A DNA stretch of 37,887 nt from Candidatus Rokubacteria bacterium 13_1_40CM_68_15. Its GTDB lineage: Bacteria; Methylomirabilota; Methylomirabilia; Rokubacteriales; CSP1-6. The stretch is taken from NCBI GenBank assembly GCA_001917585.1, contig MNEG01000071.1:1-37887 (forward strand), written 5' to 3'. Position numbers and translations under genes: made by a program. The notes beneath the pieces are model-generated. The model saw only the letters and a list, made by a program, of their open reading frames with translations. It had not been told where the DNA came from and searched no databases. Below, one piece after another: positions 1 to 9,106 of this stretch (positions are counted from its first letter, which is position 1; every line of letters starts with the position of its first letter).

Positions 1-1
1 A

Positions 2-448
2 GTACGAGGACGATCCGTCGGGCGTGGCCGCGATCTTGGAGTAGGCCATGGTGAACTTGGCCGACTCGGCGGCGACCACGATGTCGCCGCACAGCGCGAA
101 CGACATGCCACCGCCCGCCGCCACGCCGTTGACGGCCATGATGACCGGCTTGTCGCTGCGGCACAGACGGGAGACGGCGCCGTGCAGATACGTCGTCAGC
201 TCCTTCACGAGCGCGCCGATGTGGTCGAGATTGTCGGCGAAGTCCTTGACGTCGCCTCCCGCGCAGAACGCCTTGCCGGCACCGGTGATCACGACGCAGC
301 GCACGTCGGGATCGTCGTCGACCTCGAGCACGGCGTGGAAGAGGTCCCGACCGAGCCCGCGATTGAGGGCGTTGTAGGCGTCGGGACGGTTGAGCGTGAT
401 CGTCGCGATCTGGTCCTGGCGGTCGAGGAGCAGGTGCTGGTACGCCAT
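2..448 (-). CDS. Enoyl-CoA hydratase/isomerase family protein (3' end cut by window edge)
   Basis: This ORF is not in the supplied track because it runs off the window. Translating the minus strand from ATG at 448 gives MAYQHLLLDRQDQIATITLN, then NRPDAYNAL, FCAGGDVKDF (the crotonase oxyanion-hole motif) and AVNGVAAGGGMSFAL (second oxyanion-hole glycine region), which together define the crotonase superfamily. About 149 of the usual 255-265 residues are present. The crotonase family hydrates or isomerises acyl-CoA substrates, so a role in acyl-CoA degradation is likely, but the specific substrate cannot be told and the residues that separate hydratase from isomerase lie partly beyond the edge. 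A good ribosome site, GGAGG, sits 8 nt before the ATG, right after the stop of the giant kinase (15-nt gap), so the two genes are probably co-transcribed. Confidence 0.9.
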   Translation of the reverse strand, partial: MAYQHLLLDRQDQIATITLNRPDAYNALNRGLGRDLFHAVLEVDDDPDVRCVVITGAGKAFCAGGDVKDFADNLDHIGALVKELTTYLHGAVSRLCRSDKPVIMAVNGVAAGGGMSFALCGDIVVAAESAKFTMAYSKIAATPDGSSSY

Positions 449-463
449 CGCGCGGGCCTCCGG

Positions 464-3400
464 TTACTGAGGTGACGCCCGCCGGCGGGCGACCCGCGCG
501 ACGGCGTCGATGATGTCCTCGATCTTGAGCGGCTTCGCGTAGACCCCCTCCACGTCGTGAGCGCCACGCTCTTCGCGTGAGAGCTCCACGCCGAAGCCGG
601 TGACGACGAACACGGGTACGGCCGGCGCGAGCTCCTTCACCGACCGGACGACTTGCCACCCCGAGACGCCGGGCATAGCCAGGTCCGTGAACACGACGTC
701 GAACGACTCGGCGCGGAAGCGCTCGATGGCGGCAGCCCCGCTCGTCACGACCACGGCATGGTGGCCGACGGCTTCCAATACGTCGCCGATGACACTGCCC
801 ACTGCCTCCTCGTCGTCCACCACCAGACAGCGCAGCGTGCCGGTGTCGGGCGTGGCCTCCACGGGCGCGGGCGGTTCTTCCAGGGTGACCGACCCCGCCG
901 GGAACGTGATCCGGAACGTCGAGCCACGGCCCTCGGCAGTCTCCACGACGATGCGAGCCCGATGCCGGGAGACGATCCCGTACGTCATCGAGAGACCGAG
1001 TCCGGTCCCCTGCGGACCCTTGGTCGTGAAGAACGGGTCGAAGATACGATCTCGGACGCTCTCCGGCATCCCCACTCCGGTGTCGCTGACGGTGAGCTCG
1101 ACACTATCGGACACCACGGCGGTGGCCAGCGAGAGTGTACCGCCGCTGGGCATCGCGTCGACGGCGTTGAGGATCAAGTTCGTCATCGCCTCACGCAGCT
1201 CGGCCGGATCGCCGACCACGCGCGGCGCCGTCGCCAGCGACGTCCGCACGTCGATGACGACGCCGCGGCGCAGCGATTCGTCACGCCAGCGCGACTGGGT
1301 CATGTCGAGGGCGTCGCGCACGACGTCGTTGAGGTCCAGCGGCACCCGCGGCTGGTCCTGGCGCACCCGGGCAAAGTCTTGAAGTCTCCGCACCGTCTGG
1401 GCGCCGTCGAGCGCCGAGCGCTCGATGACCTGCACCCACTGCCGCAGCTGGGGATCGGTGACCCGGCGGAGCGCGAGCTGGGCGCGGCCGAGAATGGCCG
1501 CCAGCAGGTTGTTGAAGTCATGGGCCACGCCCGACGCCATCTCGCCAAGCGCCCGGAGCTTCTCGGTGCGCACGAGGTGATCCTGGGTGGCGCCCAGCTC
1601 GCCGTAGGCGCGCGTGAGGTCCTCGTAGAGGCCGGCGCTGCGCAGGGCGAGCGCGGCCAGGTCGGCGACGTTGGCCACCAGTCTCTCGTCGCCGTCGGCG
1701 AATGGCGGATCGTCTCGGCTGACGGCGAGCACACCGAGCACGACCTGGCCGACCGTCAGCGGCGCGCCGAGCCAGCAGCGTGGGCCCTCGACCGGCGGCA
1801 ACGTCAAGCTCCGGCGCGCGCACTCGGCTGCGTAGTCGTCGGTGCGGAAGGGGCGGCCGGTCTCCATGACCACCGAGGTCAAGCCGACCGAACGCGCATA
1901 GCGCGAGTCGCGATCGTCGATCGCGCCGTCCACGACGCGCAAGACCACCTCGAGGTCGCCTCGCTGCTCGTCGGCCAGGATCACAACCAGCGTGCGCGCG
2001 CTCAGGAGGCGCGGCACGTGCATGCGCAGCGTCTCCAGCAGCGCCTCGCGATCGAGCTGGCCGGCCATGGCCCGCGCGAGCTCGTGCAGCACGGACAGCT
2101 CCTCGACCTGCCGGCGGTTCTGCTCGAACAGGCGCGCGTTCTCGACGGCGCTCCCGGCCTGGTTGGCCACCGCCTCCATGAGCGACATCTCTTCGGCCGA
2201 CAGCTCACGCTCGGCGTCGAACCAGACGGCGATGAAGCCGCCGATGAGCCGGTCCTTGGCCAGGACAGGGACGAAGAGCTGGCTGCGGTGAGGCAGCGTC
2301 TCCCGCACGACGTCGGGAATGCGCAGATCGTTGCGGACGTCGCGCGAGAACTGCGGTCGGCGCGTGCGCGCGGCCTCGGCGTAGAACGCGTGCTTGATGG
2401 TGGACAGTCGCAGCGCTCGCATCCCCGGCAGCAACCCGGGCGGCAGGCGGTAGCCGGCGCGCGCCGTGAGGAACTCACCGTCATCGTCGAGCAGGTAGAT
2501 GCCGACGCTGTCGGCCCCGAGCGCGGCCGCCGTCTGTCGCAAGAACTGCCGCAGTAGCGCGTCGAGGTCGAGCGTGGACGACAGCGTGCGGCTCACCGAC
2601 AGCAACGTCTCCGTCTCGCGCAGCTTGATCTCGCGCTGGCGGGTGAGCTCGGCGTTGTCGAGGGCCAGACCGACCTGCCGCGCCACGCCCTCCAGTAGCC
2701 GGATCTCCCGCGGCGAGCACTCGCGCCCTGGCGACCACCAGACGAGGCCCAGCACGCCCATGCTGGCGCCCCGGATGCGGAGCGGCGCCAGCAGCACGGC
2801 ATGGGCCGGCAGCCGGCGCGTCCATTCCGGGTCGAAGCGAGGATCGGCATGAACGTCGGCGCTGACGATCGCCTCGCCCGCCCGCCACGCTTCGACGAGG
2901 GCGGGCACACGGTCGAGCGCGATCGGAACGCCGCCGAGCGCGTGCCGGAGGTCCGGGGGCACGTGGTAGCCCGCCACCGGGACGAGACGCTCGCCACGCT
3001 CGTCCGCGATGTAGACCCCCGCCATGTCGGCCCCGAGCGCGCGGGCCGTCTCGCGGACCACGCGGCGCAAGCGCTCGGCGACCGGCAGCGCCTCCGACAG
3101 CACGTGACCGACGGACAGGAGCGTGGTCGTTTCGCTCAGCTGCTCCTGCACCTCGCCGTAGAGGCGCGTGTTCTCGAGTGACAGCGCGAGCTGGCTGGCG
3201 ATGGCCGACGCCAGCGCGACCTGCCACGGCTGGAAGGGCGTCACCCGCTCGGTGTAGTCGAGGGCGAGGCCGCCGATCACCTCGTCCTGACGGCAGAGCG
3301 GCACGACCATGTACGACTTGTGACCAAACGTTGTGATCCACTCCCGCGGAATCTGGTCGCTCTCGCTCACGTCGTCGATGACGACCGGCCGCCGCGTGGC

Positions 3401-6400
3401 CCGGGCCTGGGCGTGGGCGGGCACCGCGCGCGCCGGAAGGACCGGCGCTTGCTTGAAGGCTTCCCACATCGCCGTATCTTCGTGGCCGTCGGCGAACTGG
3501 GACATGACCGGGACGACACGATCGCCGTCCCAGCGCTCGATCGAGCATCGATCGACGCCGCACACCTGGGCGATCTTGATCGTCACGCGCTTGAGGAGCT
3601 GGGTGGCGTCGAGCGTGGACGTGAAGATCTCGGTGACGTCCAGCAGCGCGCGCGTTTCCTCGAGTCGCCGCGTCGTCTCCGTGTACAGGCGCGCGTGATC
3701 GAGCGCGACGGCGGCCTGCGCGGCCAGCGACGCCAGGATGAGCTGGCTCTCGGGCGTGACGACACCCGGCGAGCTGCGGTTCATCGCGAAGACGCCCAGC
3801 ACGCGGTCGCCGATGGCGATCGGATAGGCGAGAAGGTAGCGGAGGTCGTTGTCGATCAGCAGCTGGCGGGCCACGCAGCGCGCGTCGGTCGCCATGTCGG
3901 TCCAGAAGATCGGCTCGCGGTGTTCGGCGACCCAGCCGACGCCGCCCTCTCCCGGCTCGAGCGTCCGGTGGAGCCCGGCGTCGATGCCGGCCGGCGCGAG
4001 GCTCAACGATCGGCGCAGGCGCCGGGTGGCGGGATCGACGACCCAGACGTTGAGGACCGGGGCGTCGAAGAAGCGCGCCACCGCCGTGGTCACGTTACGC
4101 AGGACTTCCTCCATCTGCAGCGACGACGAGACGAGACGGTTGACCTCTTCCAGCGCTCGGAGCCGGTCGCCGAAGTCCCGGGACCGGGCGTACAGCCGAG
4201 CGTTCTGAATCGCGATGGCGGCGTGATCGGCCAGCCGCTGCAGCACCGCCTCGTCACGGTCCGTGAACGCCCGGGGCGTACGGTTGTTGACGCTGACGAG
4301 GCCCTCGACGCGGTCAGCGATGGTGATGGGCACCGCCAGCTCGCTCACGATGCCCTCGGTCCGGACCACCGCCACGAGCTCACGCGGCTTGCGGATGCGC
4401 GGATCCTCCAGCCAGTTCTCGGTGCGGAACGGGCGCCCCGTGCTGATGACGCGTCCCGAGACGCCCCGATCGGCCGTGAGCTGGAAGCCGCCCCAGTCCT
4501 CGTACCGCGTGCCGACCCAGTAGCGGAAGGCGAGCCGGTCCAGCTGGGGATCGCGCAACGCCACACGCGCCATGTCGCTGCTCGACAGCTCCTTGGCGCC
4601 CTCGGCCACGCGCTGGAGCACGGTGTCGATGTCGAGCGACTCGTTGATCGTGCGCGCCAGCACCGCCACCACCTCGGCTTCACGCCGGCGCTGCTCGGCC
4701 TCCTCGTGCAGGCGCGCATTGTCGAGCGCGAGCGCCGCCTGGTCGGCGAGGGCCTGCAAGCGCTCGGCGTCCGTCGACGAGAAGCCGCGCGCCGCGGGAT
4801 CGGCGAGCGTCAGCGTACCGATGATCTTCCCTTTGACCTTCAGGGGCACGGCGAGAATCGCGCGGATGCCCGACGTCTCCAGCCGCTGACGCAGCTCGTC
4901 GCTGATGGGCACGGCGGGATCCTCGAGAACATTCGCCGACCAGACGGCGCGGCCCTCGGCCACGGCGCGCCCGGCGACGCCGGTCCCCGCCGAAAGGACG
5001 TTGCCCGGCGCGAGCTGCTCCCAGCGGGTACCTCCGTAGGCGACGGCCTCGAGGCTGCCGTCGGTCCGCAGCAGCCTGAGCGTCGAGGCCGCGACGCCGA
5101 AGAGCGCCGGGACGTTCTCGACGATGCGGGCGCAGACCTCCCGCGAGTCGAGCGTCTCCGTCAACGCGCGCGCCAGCCGCGCCAGCTCCTCGGCGTAGCG
5201 CCGGCCGCCCTCGGCGTCTTCGTGCAGGCGCGCGTTGTCGAGCGCGAGTGCGGCCTGGTCGGCGAAGGCCTGGGCCAGGCGCACCTCGCGCTCCGAAAAC
5301 TCGTGGGCGACGGTGTCGGAGAGGAACAGGACACCAATCGTCCGGTCCTTGCTGCGGAGCGGCACGGCCAGGACGGACCCGTGCGCGCTCGGGTCGATAC
5401 GGTCCCGGAGGTCGTCGTCGAAGACCACATTTTCATCACGGAGGACTTCGCGGGACCAGACGGGTCCTCCGGCCTCGATGGCGCGAGCGGCCAGGCCCGT
5501 GCCCGGCGCCTGGACGTGGCCAGCCGGGTGCGCCCCGTGACCACCCCAGGCGATGGCGACGAGCCCACCGTCGGGCTGGATGAGGCGTAGACCGGCCGAG
5601 CGCACGCGGAAGAGGGTGAGCACGCTGTCGACGATGCGCTCACCGACCGCCGAGACTTCCAGGCGCTCGGTGAAGATCCGCGCCACCCGGGCCAGCTCCT
5701 CGGCCTCCCGACGGCCCTGCTCCGTCTCCTCGTAGAGGCGCGCATTCTCGAGGGCGATCGCGGCCTGGGTGGCGAAGTGGCCGAGGGCCGCGAGATCCTC
5801 CTCGCTGAACGCGGCGGCCGACTCCCCGAACCGGAACATGCCGATGACGCCGAGAAGCCGGTCGCGGATGACCAGCGGCTGGACGATGGCGTGCCGCGTC
5901 CCGACGCCGACGAGCTCCGGTCGCGCGTAGGGCGACGCCGCGTAGTCGTTGACGAGCCGGCCCTGCCGCTCGAGCGCGCAGGAGCCGACGAGACCGACAC
6001 CGAAGGTAATTCGCTGATCGAAGGAGGCACCCTCGCTCCACGCGCTCGGCGCCAGTGTCTGGCCGGCGGGCTCGACCAGGTAGATGGCGCCTTCGGCGCC
6101 GAAGAGGCGGCTGGCGCGCTCGACGATCAGCGCGAGCAGCCGATCGAGGTCCAGCTCGGCGGCCAGCTCGCGCTCGACCGCGGCCAGCGTTTCGATGTGG
6201 GCACGTCGCGCCGTCTCCAGCGCGAAGAGCCGCGCGTTCTCCAGCGCGAGCGCCGCCTGGTCGGCGAAGGCTTCGGTCAGCCGGATGTCCGCCTCGTCGA
6301 AGGTTCGCCCGGCCCGATCGCCGATGCCGAGGGCGCCGATGACCCGGTCGTGCACGATGAGCGGCACCGTCAGCACGGCGCGATAGCCGGCCGCCTCGAT

Positions 6401-9106
6401 GCGAGCACGGGCGTCGTCCCGCAGCTCGATGCGCGGGTCTTGCAGGATGTCCGGAGTGACGATCGGTCGGCGGTCGCGAATGGCCAGGCCACTGGCGCCG
6501 GTGCCCCGGGCGAAGACGATCCGATGGAACCGCGGGCCGACGTCGCCGGACACGGCCATCGCTTCGACGTCGCCCGTCTCTGGCAGCAGCCGATACACGG
6601 CGGCGGCGCGCGCTTCCAGAAGCGTGCACACGCTGTCGGCGATGCGCTGGGCGACGACGTCGGAATCGAGCGTGGCCGACAGCAGGCGCTCGACGTCGGC
6701 GAGCGCCGCCATGCGCTGGGCGTGCCGGCTGGCCTCCCGGTAGAGGCGCGCGTGCTCGAGGGCGATCGCCGCCTGCCCGGCAAAGGCTTCGGCGAGCTCC
6801 TGATCGCGAGGAGTGAAGCGGCGCCGGGCTCGGAATGCCAGGGCGCCGATCACGCGATCGCCGACGCGGAGCGGGACGCCCAGATAGTGGGTGTAGCCGA
6901 GCTGGCGCTCACGCTCTCGGTGCTCGGGCACCATGTCGCTGATGGTGCCGGCCTCGACCATCAGCGTCCGACCTTCGGCCACCACCTTGCCGCTGAAGCT
7001 CTCGCCGATCTTGACCCGGGGACGAACCATCGTCTCTTCCGCGGTGCCGGCGAGCCCGGCCAGGACGAGCGTGTCCCCCTCGACGAGCCGGAAGCCGGCG
7101 TTGTCCACGTCGAGCAGGCGCGCCGCCTCCTCGGCGATGGCGCCGAGGAGCGCGTCGGTCGGCTCTTCGGCGCCGATCTTGGTATTGATGTCGAGGAGCG
7201 CCGCCAGCTGATCGCGCCGCGCCTTCTCTTCCAGGAACAATCGCGCGTTGTCGATGGCGATCGCGGCGTAGTTGGCGAGCGATTGCAGGAGCTCGAGCTC
7301 TTCGGCGCCGTAGTCACGGCGCTCGCGCACGGCGGTGCTGAGCACACCCAGGACGCGATCACCGATCATCACCGGCACGCCCGCCACCGACACCGTGCCT
7401 TCGGCGCGCAGGCGCTCGGCGTTGCGGATGCGCGGATCGTTCGGCGCATCGAGGACGGTGAGCGGCCGCCGCGTGGCGGCCACCATGCCGACGAGCCCTT
7501 CGCCGAGCGCCAGCCGGGTCACGCCGACGACGGTCGAGGGGGCGCCGGCGCTGGCACGGAGGACGACGTGCCTGCCGTCGTCCTCGACCAGCCACAACCT
7601 CGCGGTGCTCGAGTGGAAGATCCACACGCCGGCGTCGACAACCCGCTGGAGCACCTCTTCGAGGGCCAGCGTACCCGTGAGGGTCTGGGCCAGCCGCGTC
7701 AGGCTCTCGAGGCGTCGACTCTTCTGTTCGGTCTCGGTGCGCAACGCGGCCTGCGCGACGGCGGCGTCGAAAAGAAGGGAGACCGTCTCCAGAGACCGCG
7801 CCGTGTCGCCGCCGGGGGCACGGTCCTCGGTGGAGAGCAGGAGCAGCGCTCCCCAGGCCGTGTCCCGCATGTGGATGGGCACCGCGATCTGCGTGCGATA
7901 GCCGAAGACCGAGTCCTCGACCTGGGTCGTGATGATCTGGCCACTGCGAATGGCCTCACCGAGGTCTGTGCCGTCGAGCGGCCGCGACGAGAAGGCCTCG
8001 ATGCGCTCGTTGAGCAGACCGCGCTGGGCGACGAGCATCAGTCGTCCGCCGTGGGCCTCCAGACGGTAGACGACGGCGGCAACGACACCCATGAGCTCCC
8101 GGATCACGTCGAGCGCCCCCGCGAGCCCGGCGGAAAGATCCTTCGCGCCGTCCATCGCGCGGGTGATGGCGTGGAACGCCTCACGGTCGCGGGCGCGCTC
8201 CGGGCGCATCCGCGACGCCTGTCGCACCCCCGCCTGGCCGCGCGAGAGCATCAACCCCACTCCCACCGCGGCCAACGCCGCCGCCGCCCACGAGCCGACG
8301 AGCCACGACATCAGACTGCGTCGCTCAGTGCGGAGAGCCCCCGACGAGACGAGCGTCCACAGTCCGTCCCGTTCGCTCAGCGGCCGCGTGATCCACGCCT
8401 CGCCGTTGATCTGGAGGCCGCCGCGCAGCGTGGCCGACGCCCAGCCGGCCGCGGGAAGGTGTGCCCGCGTGGCCGCGACCAGACGGTCGCCGGAGAGCGC
8501 GATGACGACAGGGCGCGAGGGCACGGCGGCCACGATCTGCTCGAGACGTTCGAAGCGCCGGCCGACGATGGCCACGCCCGATTGGCTGATCGGCGCAGCG
8601 GCGAGCAGATACGGCTTACCGCCGATCGCGCGGATGAGCGTGGTCGCCACCGGCGGCGCGGCCACTTCGACGGTCTTCAGACGCGGGAGCGCCGGTACCT
8701 GGACGAGGGGGGCGCCCGACGCGTCGGTGATGACGAGCAGATCGCCGACGCGATCGCTGGTCACCGAGAGGATTCGAGGCGAGGCGCCCCGGGCCAGCGT
8801 CGCCCAGTCGCCCTTGACGACGCCCTCGATCACCGCCGGATCAGTGGCGAGGAGGCGAGCTTCGCGGAGGAGCGCTTGCTGCGTCTCGCCGAGCAGGGCG
8901 CGGGTGGCGCCGATGGCATCGGCCACGCGCATTTCGTGGCGCGCCTCGGTCTGTTCGAGCAGCGCGACGCCGGCGAGGGTCCACAGGCCGGCGAGGACGG
9001 CCAGGGCGAGCCCGAGCCGTGGCGCGGGCCCCAGGCGCCGGCGACCCGTCAGCGGCGTTCCCCGACCCGATGCAGTTTGAGGAGGTTCGTCGTCCCGGTG
9101 ACCCAC
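464..9106 (-). CDS. Giant membrane-bound multi-GAF hybrid histidine kinase
   Basis: A 2880-residue sensor kinase. Visible order: TM helix at about 31-50, an extracytoplasmic sensing region about 52-263, a second TM about 264-287, then about 13 consecutive GAF domains from about 305 to 2490. Each GAF ends in a recognisable helix such as ADQAALALENARLF. Then come a HisKA domain with the phospho-accepting histidine in GVAHDFNNLL (H2529), a HATPase_c domain (N box NLILNAVDAM, G boxes DTGVGMP and GTGLGLSMTYG), and a C-terminal receiver domain about 2757-2870 with DDEE near its start and the phospho-acceptor D2808 in TDLAMPG. It should autophosphorylate and pass phosphate to its own receiver; no DNA-binding output is present, so a separate partner is expected. 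GAF domains bind small ligands, haem or bilins, or act as dimerisation spacers; no conserved bilin cysteine is obvious. The start is GTG at 9106, overlapping the pyruvate kinase 3' end by 58 nt. No better internal start with a clear ribosome site precedes the first TM, so the start is moderately certain. Confidence 0.93.
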   Translation of the reverse strand: MGHRDDEPPQTASGRGTPLTGRRRLGPAPRLGLALAVLAGLWTLAGVALLEQTEARHEMRVADAIGATRALLGETQQALLREARLLATDPAVIEGVVKGDWATLARGASPRILSVTSDRVGDLLVITDASGAPLVQVPALPRLKTVEVAAPPVATTLIRAIGGKPYLLAAAPISQSGVAIVGRRFERLEQIVAAVPSRPVVIALSGDRLVAATRAHLPAAGWASATLRGGLQINGEAWITRPLSERDGLWTLVSSGALRTERRSLMSWLVGSWAAAALAAVGVGLMLSRGQAGVRQASRMRPERARDREAFHAITRAMDGAKDLSAGLAGALDVIRELMGVVAAVVYRLEAHGGRLMLVAQRGLLNERIEAFSSRPLDGTDLGEAIRSGQIITTQVEDSVFGYRTQIAVPIHMRDTAWGALLLLSTEDRAPGGDTARSLETVSLLFDAAVAQAALRTETEQKSRRLESLTRLAQTLTGTLALEEVLQRVVDAGVWIFHSSTARLWLVEDDGRHVVLRASAGAPSTVVGVTRLALGEGLVGMVAATRRPLTVLDAPNDPRIRNAERLRAEGTVSVAGVPVMIGDRVLGVLSTAVRERRDYGAEELELLQSLANYAAIAIDNARLFLEEKARRDQLAALLDINTKIGAEEPTDALLGAIAEEAARLLDVDNAGFRLVEGDTLVLAGLAGTAEETMVRPRVKIGESFSGKVVAEGRTLMVEAGTISDMVPEHRERERQLGYTHYLGVPLRVGDRVIGALAFRARRRFTPRDQELAEAFAGQAAIALEHARLYREASRHAQRMAALADVERLLSATLDSDVVAQRIADSVCTLLEARAAAVYRLLPETGDVEAMAVSGDVGPRFHRIVFARGTGASGLAIRDRRPIVTPDILQDPRIELRDDARARIEAAGYRAVLTVPLIVHDRVIGALGIGDRAGRTFDEADIRLTEAFADQAALALENARLFALETARRAHIETLAAVERELAAELDLDRLLALIVERASRLFGAEGAIYLVEPAGQTLAPSAWSEGASFDQRITFGVGLVGSCALERQGRLVNDYAASPYARPELVGVGTRHAIVQPLVIRDRLLGVIGMFRFGESAAAFSEEDLAALGHFATQAAIALENARLYEETEQGRREAEELARVARIFTERLEVSAVGERIVDSVLTLFRVRSAGLRLIQPDGGLVAIAWGGHGAHPAGHVQAPGTGLAARAIEAGGPVWSREVLRDENVVFDDDLRDRIDPSAHGSVLAVPLRSKDRTIGVLFLSDTVAHEFSEREVRLAQAFADQAALALDNARLHEDAEGGRRYAEELARLARALTETLDSREVCARIVENVPALFGVAASTLRLLRTDGSLEAVAYGGTRWEQLAPGNVLSAGTGVAGRAVAEGRAVWSANVLEDPAVPISDELRQRLETSGIRAILAVPLKVKGKIIGTLTLADPAARGFSSTDAERLQALADQAALALDNARLHEEAEQRRREAEVVAVLARTINESLDIDTVLQRVAEGAKELSSSDMARVALRDPQLDRLAFRYWVGTRYEDWGGFQLTADRGVSGRVISTGRPFRTENWLEDPRIRKPRELVAVVRTEGIVSELAVPITIADRVEGLVSVNNRTPRAFTDRDEAVLQRLADHAAIAIQNARLYARSRDFGDRLRALEEVNRLVSSSLQMEEVLRNVTTAVARFFDAPVLNVWVVDPATRRLRRSLSLAPAGIDAGLHRTLEPGEGGVGWVAEHREPIFWTDMATDARCVARQLLIDNDLRYLLAYPIAIGDRVLGVFAMNRSSPGVVTPESQLILASLAAQAAVALDHARLYTETTRRLEETRALLDVTEIFTSTLDATQLLKRVTIKIAQVCGVDRCSIERWDGDRVVPVMSQFADGHEDTAMWEAFKQAPVLPARAVPAHAQARATRRPVVIDDVSESDQIPREWITTFGHKSYMVVPLCRQDEVIGGLALDYTERVTPFQPWQVALASAIASQLALSLENTRLYGEVQEQLSETTTLLSVGHVLSEALPVAERLRRVVRETARALGADMAGVYIADERGERLVPVAGYHVPPDLRHALGGVPIALDRVPALVEAWRAGEAIVSADVHADPRFDPEWTRRLPAHAVLLAPLRIRGASMGVLGLVWWSPGRECSPREIRLLEGVARQVGLALDNAELTRQREIKLRETETLLSVSRTLSSTLDLDALLRQFLRQTAAALGADSVGIYLLDDDGEFLTARAGYRLPPGLLPGMRALRLSTIKHAFYAEAARTRRPQFSRDVRNDLRIPDVVRETLPHRSQLFVPVLAKDRLIGGFIAVWFDAERELSAEEMSLMEAVANQAGSAVENARLFEQNRRQVEELSVLHELARAMAGQLDREALLETLRMHVPRLLSARTLVVILADEQRGDLEVVLRVVDGAIDDRDSRYARSVGLTSVVMETGRPFRTDDYAAECARRSLTLPPVEGPRCWLGAPLTVGQVVLGVLAVSRDDPPFADGDERLVANVADLAALALRSAGLYEDLTRAYGELGATQDHLVRTEKLRALGEMASGVAHDFNNLLAAILGRAQLALRRVTDPQLRQWVQVIERSALDGAQTVRRLQDFARVRQDQPRVPLDLNDVVRDALDMTQSRWRDESLRRGVVIDVRTSLATAPRVVGDPAELREAMTNLILNAVDAMPSGGTLSLATAVVSDSVELTVSDTGVGMPESVRDRIFDPFFTTKGPQGTGLGLSMTYGIVSRHRARIVVETAEGRGSTFRITFPAGSVTLEEPPAPVEATPDTGTLRCLVVDDEEAVGSVIGDVLEAVGHHAVVVTSGAAAIERFRAESFDVVFTDLAMPGVSGWQVVRSVKELAPAVPVFVVTGFGVELSREERGAHDVEGVYAKPLKIEDIIDAVARVARRRASPQ

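Noticed and set aside
3320-5590. 756-aa plus-strand ORF, and similarly 653..2557, 10701..12782 and 32298..34727
   Set aside because: All lie opposite well-supported genes (kinase, uvrA, liv/synthetase) and show shadow-type composition without motifs.
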